Under the pieces are notes generated by a model, which was not told the DNA's origin, searched no databases, and saw only the letters and a list, made by a program, of their open reading frames with translations. This document shows positions 54,961-62,939 of a stretch of DNA of 64,000 bases, piece after piece. The stretch lies in contig CAZDUX010000003.1 in the NCBI GenBank assembly GCA_964508715.1, positions 1 to 64,000 on the forward strand. The letters are read 5' to 3'. A program made the translations under genes and the position numbers. This stretch comes from JAKALX01 sp964508715. Lineage in GTDB: Bacteria; Chloroflexota; Dehalococcoidia; Tepidiformales; Tepidiformaceae. Positions within the stretch are counted from its first letter, which is position 1, and every line of letters begins with the position of its first letter.

Positions 54961-55718
54961 TCGGTCTTGCGCGACTGCTTGGGCTTGGTGTGGCGGCCGC
55001 GATGGTGCTCGGAGCGGCGGTAGCGTGCTCGAGCAGCGAGCCCGTTATTTCAAAGGTCTTCCAGGCTCCCCCATGGAGCCAGGACGAGTCGTACCCGTAT
55101 GACTTGAAGGATGACGGCGGGAAACTCTACGGCACCTGTGTACTCGAGACGAAGCTCGAAGTGCAGCCGGGCCAGACGCAGCTCAACCATCTCTGTGGGA
55201 GCGGCGGGCCCGAGCGTGATGACCGGACCGTGACGGTGGACTCGAAGACACTACGGCCGATCACGGGAAACCGTACCATCTCCAACAGTTGGACGGGTGA
55301 GCGGACCAGTTTCACGACGGTATACAACGATGACACGCGCACCGTGCACCTGACGGCGGATGAGAAGGGCAAGGTTCACGAGGCGGACCGTGACCTTCCC
55401 CGGCCGACGAAGGAGAGCCCCGAGCCCGGTTACTATGACGACGAGTCTCTCTTCTGGCTGATGCGTGGTATACGGCTGGAGAAGGGCTGGTCCGGCTCGT
55501 ACAAGGATGTGAACGCGAGTAACGGGCAGGTTATCACGGCGACGATTCGGGTAGATGACAAGGAGACCGTGAAGCTTGCGTCGGGTACCTACGAGGCCTG
55601 GAAGGTACGCCTCGAGACACAGTCGGTCACCCAGTTCTTCTGGATTGATGCAGCGTCGCCGCATGAGGTCGTGAAGGCTCGGATCGAGCGGCTAACGTAC
55701 GAACTCTCCGGGCGATAA
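54957..55718 (+). CDS. Lipoprotein with DUF3108-like domain
   Basis: A 253-residue lipoprotein starting at a TTG that overlaps the ltaE stop (TTGA). The N-terminus LGLGVAAAMVLGAAVACSSS has a lipobox with Cys24. The rest is beta-rich with FEAWK-like TYEAWKVRLETQSV and FWIDAASPHEVVKA, recalling DUF3108 periplasmic proteins. The role is unknown. Dependence on coupling with ltaE translation is probable given the weak start. Confidence 0.78.
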   Translation: MIGLARLLGLGVAAAMVLGAAVACSSSEPVISKVFQAPPWSQDESYPYDLKDDGGKLYGTCVLETKLEVQPGQTQLNHLCGSGGPERDDRTVTVDSKTLRPITGNRTISNSWTGERTSFTTVYNDDTRTVHLTADEKGKVHEADRDLPRPTKESPEPGYYDDESLFWLMRGIRLEKGWSGSYKDVNASNGQVITATIRVDDKETVKLASGTYEAWKVRLETQSVTQFFWIDAASPHEVVKARIERLTYELSGR

Positions 55719-55738
55719 CAATCACGAAATCTCATACG

Positions 55739-55752
55739 TGAACCGCGGTTCA
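55739..55752. promoter_or_regulatory. Perfect 14-base palindrome TGAACCGCGGTTCA
   Basis: Lies in the 243-base gap before the response regulator, the usual place for a dimeric operator. No other copy was noticed in the window. Confidence 0.4.
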
Positions 55753-55961
55753 GTGGTTGTTCCGTGGCCGGCTCGCGGCGGAGATCGGGCAGGGCCCGCT
55801 GTCACATCAGGGGTAATTTCAGTACCGCCATTGGGGGCATCTATTGGCAACAGGAAGTTCACATGCTTATGTTCCCGGCGGTCGGTTTTTCGCTTGACAC
55901 CGTCCTGCCGCATCTCGAAGATGGCCCAACGCGCCGCCCCAACGGCACCTCAAGAAGAAGC

Positions 55962-56636
55962 ATGACATCCGTATTCGTCGTCAGCCGCGAACCCCGGATG
56001 CGGGCCACTGTGACCGACTATCTCCGTGAACGGGGATACGACACGGCGACCGCAGCCAACTACGATATCGCCATGGAGGCGCTCGGAGGGATCCGCCCCG
56101 ATGCGATCGTGGCCGATGTCCAGGGTGTGCCCCGGGGTGAGGAAGGCTCGAACTTTTCGCATTTCAATCAGTGGTTGGCGGCGAGCTTCAATTCGCACGC
56201 TCCGGTGATGGTGTACCTGTTGCACAAGGGTGCCCGGCGGCCCCATTTCCGGCTCGAGGGGGCGGTCATCAAGAAGCCGTTCCCGATTGAGGCGCTGGGC
56301 GAAGCACTTCGCGAACGCGTGGGCCATCCACGCAAGGATGGCGCCGGACCCGGTATCGACCTTGACCTGACGACCAACACGCTTCGAAGTGCGACAGCGG
56401 AGACGCACCTGACGAATATCGAGGCGACACTCCTCGCGTACCTCATGCAACACCCGGGCGAGATCCTCCACCCGCGGGACCTCCTTGTGGATGTGTGGCA
56501 GTACCACGACGCTGCCGGGGCGAGCACACTCGTCCGCGCCCATGTTTCGAACCTTCGCCGCAAGCTGCGCGACGTGCTTGGCACGGCGGACCAGATCCAG
56601 ACGATTCGCGGCAAGGGCTACCGGTTCATCGCATAG
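55962..56636 (+). CDS. OmpR/PhoB-type response regulator
   Basis: About 224 residues. A receiver domain (SVFVVSREPRMRATVTDYL, phospho-acceptor Asp probably in PDAIVADVQG, and the Lys in GAVIKKPFPIEALGE) is followed by a winged helix (LTTNTLRSATAETHLTNIEATLLAYL, then HVSNLRRKLRDVLG and IRGKGYRFIA). The start at 55962 fits the domain; an upstream ATG at 55863, with AGGAAG before it, would add 33 residues. No histidine kinase is adjacent. The next gene is an LLM oxidoreductase. Confidence 0.85.
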   Translation: MTSVFVVSREPRMRATVTDYLRERGYDTATAANYDIAMEALGGIRPDAIVADVQGVPRGEEGSNFSHFNQWLAASFNSHAPVMVYLLHKGARRPHFRLEGAVIKKPFPIEALGEALRERVGHPRKDGAGPGIDLDLTTNTLRSATAETHLTNIEATLLAYLMQHPGEILHPRDLLVDVWQYHDAAGASTLVRAHVSNLRRKLRDVLGTADQIQTIRGKGYRFIA

Positions 56637-56646
56637 GCGGTTTGGT

Positions 56647-56736
56647 ATGCATGATTCGCAGCTTGCGAATGGCATCGATGCGCGGTACTGGTTCATGAAG
56701 CAGATGTATCGGGCCCGGATTGAGGAGTTGAGATGA
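56647..56736 (+). CDS. 29-residue leader-like peptide
   Basis: A short frame in the gap after the response regulator. The product (ending YWFMKQMYRARIEELR) is basic and aromatic. Its stop overlaps the ATG of the LLM gene (ATGA), and the GAGGAG within its last codons is the ribosome-binding site for that gene. It may serve only to couple translation. Confidence 0.4.
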   Translation: MHDSQLANGIDARYWFMKQMYRARIEELR

Positions 56737-57779
56737 AGCTGGCCATCAATATCGGGTATTCGGGAGCCCAGATGCGCCTCCCGCTCGACCTCGTTCTCGA
56801 AGTCGAACGGCTGGGCTACGACTCAGTCTGGACAGCCGAGGCGTACGGGTCGGATGCGATCACCCCGCTTGCGTATCTCGCCGCGAAGACGACGCGGATC
56901 AAGCTCGGGACGGGGATCATGCAGATACCGGCCAGGACGCCGGCGATGTGCGCGATGACGATGTCGACGCTGGATGCGCTTTCGGGCGGACGTGTGCTGG
57001 TAGGGCTGGGCCTTTCCGGACCGCAGGTTGTCGAAGGCTGGCACGGAGTGCCCTATGGGAAGCCGGCGGCTCGAACACGGGAGTACGTGGAGATCCTGCG
57101 GAAGATCTGGGCGCGCGAGGCGCCCGTGGAATACCACGGGCAGGAATACCATCTACCCTACACCGGGCCGGGTGCGACCGGCCTCGGGAAACCGCTCAAG
57201 AGTATCCTCCATGGCCGCCAACTACCTGTGTACCTCGCCACCATGGGCCCGGTGAACATCCGTGCGACGGCCGAACTCGCCAATGGCTGGCTGCCGATCT
57301 GGTTCTCGCCGCAGCGGATGCCGTTGTTCAGGCCAGACCTCGAAGCGGGTTTCGCGAAGGCCGGGAACGGCAAGAGCATGAAAGACTTCGACATTGCCGC
57401 CGGCTGCACCGTAGCCGTGGGCGATGATGTGAAAGCACTCCTGGCGATGATGAAGCCGAACCTCGCGCTCTACATCGGTGGGATGGGTGCGCGGGAAAAG
57501 AACTTCCATAACGAGATGGCGCGCAAATACGGCTATGTTGAGGCTGCTGAGAGGATCCAGGAGCTCTACCTTGCCGGCCGCAAGCAGGAGGCGGCCGAGG
57601 CCGTTCCGGATGAACTCTGCGACGAGATATCGCTCGTGGGGCCGGTGGATCGAATCCGCGAACGTTACCAGGCGTGGGAGGATGCTGGCGTGAGCACTCT
57701 CCTCGTCCAGACACAGCAAGCTGAGGCGCTCGAACTCATGGCAGACATCACCGGCGCGAGCAAGGGCGTCGTAGCCTGA
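56733..57779 (+). CDS. LLM-class F420-dependent oxidoreductase
   Basis: A 348-residue luciferase-like oxidoreductase. Conserved stretches: VLEVERLGYDSVWTAEAYGSD, RIKLGTGIMQIPARTPAM, TLDALSGGRVLVGLGLSGPQ and NGWLPIWFSPQR. These match F420-dependent dehydrogenases and reductases more closely than FMN monooxygenases. The ATG follows GAGGAG and overlaps the 29-residue peptide. Substrate unknown. It converges with the SDR gene 28 bases away. Confidence 0.9.
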   Translation: MKLAINIGYSGAQMRLPLDLVLEVERLGYDSVWTAEAYGSDAITPLAYLAAKTTRIKLGTGIMQIPARTPAMCAMTMSTLDALSGGRVLVGLGLSGPQVVEGWHGVPYGKPAARTREYVEILRKIWAREAPVEYHGQEYHLPYTGPGATGLGKPLKSILHGRQLPVYLATMGPVNIRATAELANGWLPIWFSPQRMPLFRPDLEAGFAKAGNGKSMKDFDIAAGCTVAVGDDVKALLAMMKPNLALYIGGMGAREKNFHNEMARKYGYVEAAERIQELYLAGRKQEAAEAVPDELCDEISLVGPVDRIRERYQAWEDAGVSTLLVQTQQAEALELMADITGASKGVVA

Positions 57780-57807
57780 TCGTCGCGGGTCGCGGGAGGC
57801 GGCCGGG

Positions 57808-58653
57808 CTAGCCCGCCTGGTGACCAGGCTCGGTCTCCCATGGGGGCGGGAGCTGATGGTAGCCACCGCCCGCTGTCCAGCCCCCATCGACGTAGAGGAT
57901 GTGGCCGGTGATGAAGCGGGCGGCGTCGCTGGCGAGGAAGACGACGGCCCCTTCCAGGTCTTCGGGGCGGCCGAGGCGGCCCATCGGCGTGCGCTGCTCG
58001 GACTGCACCTTTGTGCCCGGGGTCGACTCGAAGACCTTATCCATCATCTCCGTACCCTCGAAGTAGCTCGGGGCAATGGCGTTCACGAGGATGTTCTCGC
58101 GGGCGTACTCGAGCGCCAGGACGCGGGTGAGGGCATCGACTCCGCCCTTGGCCGCATGGTACGAGGCGGCGCGGAACTCGCTGCCGACGCGGCCGAGAAT
58201 GGAGCTGACATTGATGATGTTGCCGCCACCCTGCTTCATCATCTGGGCGCCGGCGAGGCGGCAGCCATTGATGGTGGCGACGAGGTCGAGTTCGATGACG
58301 GAACGGATGCGCTTCATGCTCGACTGGTCGTGACGGAGGCCGGAGCGGTCGGTATACCCGGCGTTATTCACGAGGATGTCGAGACTGCCGTGTGTCTCCA
58401 CCACCCGGGCGATGAGTGCCTCGAATTGGCTCTCGTCGGTGATGTCAGCGGTGAAGGCGCTCGCCTTCGCCCCGAAGCCACGACACATCCCTGCGGTCTG
58501 GTCGATGAGCTCCTGGCGGCGGGCCGTCACGACGACTGTTGCACCTGCACGGGCGAGCCCTCGCGCAAATGCGACGCCGAGGCCGCTCGATGCACCCGTA
58601 ACCAGGGCCACCTTTCCTTCGAGGTTGAAGAGTTCACAGAAGCTCGGGTCCAT
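57808..58653 (-). CDS. Short-chain dehydrogenase/reductase
   Basis: A 281-residue classical SDR. NAD(P)-binding VTGASSGLGVAFA, DILVNNAGYT, catalytic Ser in NVSSILGRVG and the Tyr-Lys pair in YHAAKGGVDALTR are all present; LGRPEDLEGAVVFLASDAARFITG is the standard C-terminal segment. It oxidises or reduces an alcohol/ketone of unknown identity. It is the last gene of the M50-HD-tyrA-aroA-gmk cluster, with 56 bases after gmk. Confidence 0.92.
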   Translation of the reverse strand: MDPSFCELFNLEGKVALVTGASSGLGVAFARGLARAGATVVVTARRQELIDQTAGMCRGFGAKASAFTADITDESQFEALIARVVETHGSLDILVNNAGYTDRSGLRHDQSSMKRIRSVIELDLVATINGCRLAGAQMMKQGGGNIINVSSILGRVGSEFRAASYHAAKGGVDALTRVLALEYARENILVNAIAPSYFEGTEMMDKVFESTPGTKVQSEQRTPMGRLGRPEDLEGAVVFLASDAARFITGHILYVDGGWTAGGGYHQLPPPWETEPGHQAG

Positions 58654-58709
58654 GCTGCGCCTCCCGGTGTTGCTCGCCGATGGTATCGGTGGAGGAAGGC
58701 TCGAGAAAC

Positions 58710-59312
58710 TCAGGGCCGCAGCCGCGGCACACTCCGGGACTCGTTGCAGCGTTCGCGCTCGATGATCGATTCGAGTTCGTGCACAGCGAGATCGACCTGG
58801 CCGTCTCGATTTATGATGACATAATCGTTATTTGGACGGTCCTGAAGCTCGGCTTCCAGTTCCTTGAGGCGCCGCCGAAGTGAACTCCCGTTCTCAGTAT
58901 TGCGGTTGATGAGGCGTTGACGGAGCACCTCCCGGCTTTCTGCCATGAGGAAGACGAAGACGCCACCCTCGAGCCGTTCGCGCCATTTGCGTGCGCCCTG
59001 TACGTCGGTGCGGATGATGACATCCTGCCCGTCCTCGAGGTAAGGCTCGATCTCACGCCGCTCGACTCCCTTCCAGTCATCGTAGACTCGCGCGAACTCC
59101 GCAAATTCTCCGTTGGCGATCTTGGCTTCGAACTCCGGGGTGCTGAGGAAGTGGTAGGAGACTCCGTCGACCTCACCCTCGCGCGGGGCGCGGCTCGTGC
59201 TGCTCGTGGCCCGGTGAATACCGGTCCGCTCACGAAGCCGGTCGATGATCGAGTCCTTGCCTACTCCAGAGGGGCCATGGAGGACGATGACGACTGGCCT
59301 GTTCGCGCACAT
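58710..59312 (-). CDS. gmk: Guanylate kinase
   Basis: A 200-residue enzyme phosphorylating GMP to GDP with ATP. P-loop VLHGPSGVGKDSIIDRL near the start, then ATSSTSRAPREGEVDGVSYHFL, which binds GMP, and IRTDVQGARKWRE. The ATG is one base after the aroA stop. Gmk activity also supports GTP pools for the MeaB and other GTPases. The C-terminus ends in an Arg-rich tail. Confidence 0.93.
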   Translation of the reverse strand: MCANRPVVIVLHGPSGVGKDSIIDRLRERTGIHRATSSTSRAPREGEVDGVSYHFLSTPEFEAKIANGEFAEFARVYDDWKGVERREIEPYLEDGQDVIIRTDVQGARKWRERLEGGVFVFLMAESREVLRQRLINRNTENGSSLRRRLKELEAELQDRPNNDYVIINRDGQVDLAVHELESIIERERCNESRSVPRLRP

Positions 59313-59313
59313 C

Positions 59314-60597
59314 TCAGCCGCTCGCTGCCTGCTGGAGGTCTGCCCAGAAGCCGGGGTAGGAGACACCCACTGCGTCATTATCAATGCGCGTGTCACCCTC
59401 AGCGAGGCTTCCCGCAACTGCACCCAGCATTCCAATGCGATGGTCGTTTCCGGCATCAATTCGCCCACTCTTGAGGCGGGCCGGCCCATGGATCACGAAG
59501 CCATCGTCTCGTGGAGTGACTCGAACACCCATTCTTCCGAGGGAGCGGACCACGGCTTCGACGCGGTCTGATTCTTTCACGCGAAGCTCGGCCGCATCCT
59601 TGACGACGGTTTCGCCATCCGCAAAGCAGCCGAGCACGGCCACGAGCGGCAGTTCATCGATGGCGCGTGGGACGAGGCTCCCGGAGACGACTGTGCCATG
59701 CAGGTTCGAGGTTCGAACCACGATATCGGCAACCGGTTCTCCGCCGGTGATGCGCTCCTCCATGAACTCGACCTCGGCGCCCATCGCGGACAGGATATCG
59801 AGCAGGCCGGTGCGGGTAGGATTGGTGTTGACTCCCTGGATGACGATCTCGGCGTCCGGGTGGCATGTGCCAAGCACGAGCCAGGGAGCGGCACTCGAAA
59901 TATCACCAGGAATCCGGAGGGAGTTCGCGGCGAGATTTGAGGCCGGTTCGATGCGGACACAGTTACCGTCGGCGCTGAGTGGCGCACCCATCGCAGAGAG
60001 CATGCGCTCGGTGTGGTCGCGTGAGCGCTCAGGCTCCGTGACGATCGTCTGGCCGTCGGCGTAGAGCCCCGAGAGTAGAATCGCGGACTTCACCTGGGCA
60101 CTTGCGACGGGGCTCGCGTATTCGATGCCCCGGAGCCCGCCACCCTTGATAACGATGGGGGCCAGCGTATCGCCTGTACGCGCATGAATGTGCGCGCCCA
60201 TCTTTCGAAGGGGCGCGATCACGCGTGCCATGGGCCGTTGGCGCAGGGATGCGTCGCCGGTGAGGACACTCAGGAGGGGGTGAGCAGCGAGCAGGCCGGC
60301 GAGCAGGCGCATTGTGGTCCCGCTGTTGCCGCAATCGAGGATGTCCTCGCTCTCGAAGAGGCCATGCAATCCACGGCCGCTGATATGCGCGACCTGCGAC
60401 CCCTCCGGCCATTCGATATCGATACCCAGGGCAGCAAGGCACCGGGCAGTGGATCGGACGTCCTCGGAATCGAGCAATTGCTCGATCGTGGCGCCGCCAT
60501 CGGCGATGGCATTGAAGATGAGCGCACGGTGTGAGATCGACTTGTCGCCGGGCACCTGGATGGTGGCACGAATACGCGACGGCCGGTTGACGATCAC
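59314..60597 (-). CDS. aroA: 3-phosphoshikimate 1-carboxyvinyltransferase (EPSP synthase)
   Basis: A 427-residue shikimate-pathway enzyme. It joins PEP and shikimate 3-phosphate. VPGDKSISHRALIFNAIADG at the start, CGNSGTTMRLLAG (the PEP site region), ASAQVKSAILL, and KESDRVEAVVRSLGRMGV near the end are diagnostic. GTG start overlaps the tyrA stop by 4 bases. This operon couples aroA with tyrA, serving tyrosine and phenylalanine supply. Confidence 0.96.
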   Translation of the reverse strand: MIVNRPSRIRATIQVPGDKSISHRALIFNAIADGGATIEQLLDSEDVRSTARCLAALGIDIEWPEGSQVAHISGRGLHGLFESEDILDCGNSGTTMRLLAGLLAAHPLLSVLTGDASLRQRPMARVIAPLRKMGAHIHARTGDTLAPIVIKGGGLRGIEYASPVASAQVKSAILLSGLYADGQTIVTEPERSRDHTERMLSAMGAPLSADGNCVRIEPASNLAANSLRIPGDISSAAPWLVLGTCHPDAEIVIQGVNTNPTRTGLLDILSAMGAEVEFMEERITGGEPVADIVVRTSNLHGTVVSGSLVPRAIDELPLVAVLGCFADGETVVKDAAELRVKESDRVEAVVRSLGRMGVRVTPRDDGFVIHGPARLKSGRIDAGNDHRIGMLGAVAGSLAEGDTRIDNDAVGVSYPGFWADLQQAASG

Positions 60598-61628
60598 GGC
60601 TCCTCGTCCTTGATCCCGAGTTTCCGCTTGAGGGCGGCGTCGTCGCGCTTCACGGGGGGCCGGGACTGCGCTTCCTTGAGACGGTCATAAAGGCCCCCGA
60701 CGAAGAGGCGGCCGATGGAGTCCTGGGCAGCAGGTGGGGCAATTCCTTCGGGCATCCGGCGCCTGGGCGGATTCTGAATGAAGTTATCGCGGTCGAGTTG
60801 GCTGCTCGTGAAGAGGTCGTAGAGCGCCTCGTTGCCAGATTCAAACGCCTTGCGAATCGTATCCAGCTCGTTCTGAAGCCGGCCGAGCCAGTGGAGCACA
60901 GCCTCGCGATTCGTCGTCATGATGTCGCGCGACATCGTAGGGTCGCCACTTGCGAGACGCGTGAGGTCTCGAAAGCCGGGGCCGGCCAGGAGGCTTGCGT
61001 CTTCCCAGCCCTGGCTATCGCGCACCATGCGGAAAAGTGCGACTGATGTGAGGAGCGGCACGTGGCTCACTGCGGCGGCGTACTGGTCGTGCTCGCCAGG
61101 GTCGACAAAGAGCGGGATTGCGCCGAGTGACTCGACGAGGCCGAGGACGATGCTAACGGCCTGTTCGTCGGCCCGGGGCGAGGGTGTGATCGCCCACGTG
61201 GCGCCCGTGAAGAGGTCGGCGGTGGCGTTCTGAGGCCCCGAATGCTCCTTTCCCGCCATCGGGTGGCCACCGATGAAGTGGACGTTCTCGGGCAGGAATT
61301 CGGCCGCCCACCGCATGACGTCAGCTTTCGTGCTGCAGGTGTCCGTGACAATGGCGCCGGCAGGCAGGAGCTTACTAATGTCGGCGATTACACGGCGAGC
61401 ACCCATGACCGGGATACAGATGATCGCCAGGCCAGCTTCGTCGACCGCTTCTTCGAGTGATCCGACTTCCCTGTCGAGTGCACCCATCTTCTTTGCGAGG
61501 CGGGAATTGCCCCGGTCGCGGTCGACACCGACTACTTCATAGCCGCGCTCCTTGCGCGCACAGAGGCCGAGGCCGATCGACGTGCCGATGAGGCCAGTTC
61601 CAATGATGGCGATACGTGATTGGGCCAT
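60594..61628 (-). CDS. tyrA: Prephenate dehydrogenase
   Basis: A 344-residue NAD-dependent enzyme converting prephenate to 4-hydroxyphenylpyruvate. Rossmann motif IIGTGLIGTSIGLGL, VDRDRGNSRLAKK, then FIGGHPMAGKEHSGPQNA and SHVPLLTSVALF, with the expected catalytic His residues. No C-terminal ACT domain is visible, so feedback control by Tyr through that domain is unlikely. It lies 24 bases after the HD gene on the same strand. Confidence 0.94.
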   Translation of the reverse strand: MAQSRIAIIGTGLIGTSIGLGLCARKERGYEVVGVDRDRGNSRLAKKMGALDREVGSLEEAVDEAGLAIICIPVMGARRVIADISKLLPAGAIVTDTCSTKADVMRWAAEFLPENVHFIGGHPMAGKEHSGPQNATADLFTGATWAITPSPRADEQAVSIVLGLVESLGAIPLFVDPGEHDQYAAAVSHVPLLTSVALFRMVRDSQGWEDASLLAGPGFRDLTRLASGDPTMSRDIMTTNREAVLHWLGRLQNELDTIRKAFESGNEALYDLFTSSQLDRDNFIQNPPRRRMPEGIAPPAAQDSIGRLFVGGLYDRLKEAQSRPPVKRDDAALKRKLGIKDEEP

Positions 61629-61652
61629 GGGTTCCCCGGAGGTTGGCAGGCC

Positions 61653-62135
61653 CTAATTCGCGGCGTCTGCCTGTTGGAGTAAGGCTAGCACACGATCCCC
61701 TCCCGGGGGGCGATGGTGAAGGCGAGCAAGCTCAACGGCCCTTTCCGGTGCACCCGCGGCACGCATCGCCTCGGCACTGGCCCAGGCATGGTTCCTGCTG
61801 CGGGCAAGGGCACGCCGGAAGTCGAGATGCGAACGCTCGCTCGCGAGGCAATCACCGGCATGGACCCGGCAGGCAATAACCCACGCCACGCGGTCGATGC
61901 GCCGCTGCTTTCCCTTGGCCACATCGTGGAGAAGTGCTGCGACGATGAGGTTGGGATCGGAGTACCCGTGGCTCGTGAGCCAGCGAGCCGTACGGATGGC
62001 GTGGAGCTGGTCGCGAGGGGTTTGCGTGGAGAACAGGCCGAAGAGGTTTCCGCTCAGGTGGTTCCGGGCGAATCCGAGGTCACCCTCATTTGGCGCCTGG
62101 CCCGCTTCACAGAACTGGCGGACTCGTTGTCGCAT
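61653..62135 (-). CDS. HD-domain protein
   Basis: A 160-residue protein of the HD phosphohydrolase superfamily: TPRDQLHAIRTARWL and LIVAALLHDVAKGKQRRIDRV supply the metal-binding His and HD. The C-terminal part has NHAWASAEAMRAAGAPERAVELARLHHRPPGGD. Likely substrate: a nucleotide or cyclic nucleotide, but unknown. The ATG overlaps the M50 stop (TGATG). It is small for an HD enzyme, so it could be a truncated or stand-alone HD module. Confidence 0.82.
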   Translation of the reverse strand: MRQRVRQFCEAGQAPNEGDLGFARNHLSGNLFGLFSTQTPRDQLHAIRTARWLTSHGYSDPNLIVAALLHDVAKGKQRRIDRVAWVIACRVHAGDCLASERSHLDFRRALARSRNHAWASAEAMRAAGAPERAVELARLHHRPPGGDRVLALLQQADAAN

Positions 62136-62827
62136 CAGAGCCCTATGAGCCTGAAGACCTGGTTGCTCATGTTGGTGATGAACCAGCCCAGGATGTTGTA
62201 CTGGGGGGCGACGAAGCCGATGACGAACAGCGTCATGAGGATTCCCATGCCGTAAGGCTCGAGCCGTGCCAGCCCGCGCGATGCCTCGTCCGGGAGAATA
62301 CCGACCGCGACCTTGAACCCGTCGAGGGGCGGAATAGGGATCAGGTTGAAGCACCCGAGGAGGACGTTGTAGAAGACGATGAATACGAGGAAGAGGCCAA
62401 TGATCTCGCTGCCGGAGGCATTGGCGATATCATCGAAGCTGGCTACGGATGCAACCATGCCTGACCGCAGCGGGATAGCGGCAATCACCGCAAAGAAGAG
62501 GTTCGAGAGTGGCCCGGCAAGAGCCACAAGCATGTTCCCGCGCTTCACTCCGTTCCGCAGACGATAGGGATTGACCGGTGTAGGCCGGCCCCATCCGAAA
62601 CCCACGAGAAACAACATGATGAGGCCCGCCGGGTCGACATGCGCCACTGGATTGAGAGTGAGGCGCCCCTGGCGGGCGGCCGTGTTGTCGCCCAGTTCGT
62701 TCGCGGCCCAGGCATGGCAGAACTCGTGGAAGGCGATACCGGTGACGTAGGCCACGAGGAAAGCGGCAAGGTAGGCAATGAGCGCAGGGGGATTATCGAA
62801 AAGGCCGCGCAGGTTATAAAGGAACAT
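62135..62827 (-). CDS. Site-2 protease (M50 family)
   Basis: A 230-residue polytopic metalloprotease. The zinc motif GIAFHEFCHAWAANELGD is in the first membrane segment, and the second conserved motif is IPPLDGFKVAVGILP. LNPVAHVDPAGLIMLFLVGFGWGRPTPVNP is typical of rhomboid-unrelated, bacterial M50 small family members. It cleaves transmembrane substrates, possibly anti-sigma factors. It is the first gene of the minus-strand operon, divergent from the membrane-anchored protein at 62940. Confidence 0.9.
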   Translation of the reverse strand: MFLYNLRGLFDNPPALIAYLAAFLVAYVTGIAFHEFCHAWAANELGDNTAARQGRLTLNPVAHVDPAGLIMLFLVGFGWGRPTPVNPYRLRNGVKRGNMLVALAGPLSNLFFAVIAAIPLRSGMVASVASFDDIANASGSEIIGLFLVFIVFYNVLLGCFNLIPIPPLDGFKVAVGILPDEASRGLARLEPYGMGILMTLFVIGFVAPQYNILGWFITNMSNQVFRLIGL

Positions 62828-62939
62828 GCTCGGAAAATGTTAGCACAGGTGCGCGATTATCCCTGGTAAGAGGCCCGTAAACCTCTCAAACCCTCTTGAT
62901 AATGCGTTGACGGAACGGATCCGCATTGATACGTTCGCG

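Noticed and set aside
57820..58824. Open frame of 334 codons on the plus strand
   Set aside because: Antisense to the SDR gene, which has complete catalytic motifs.
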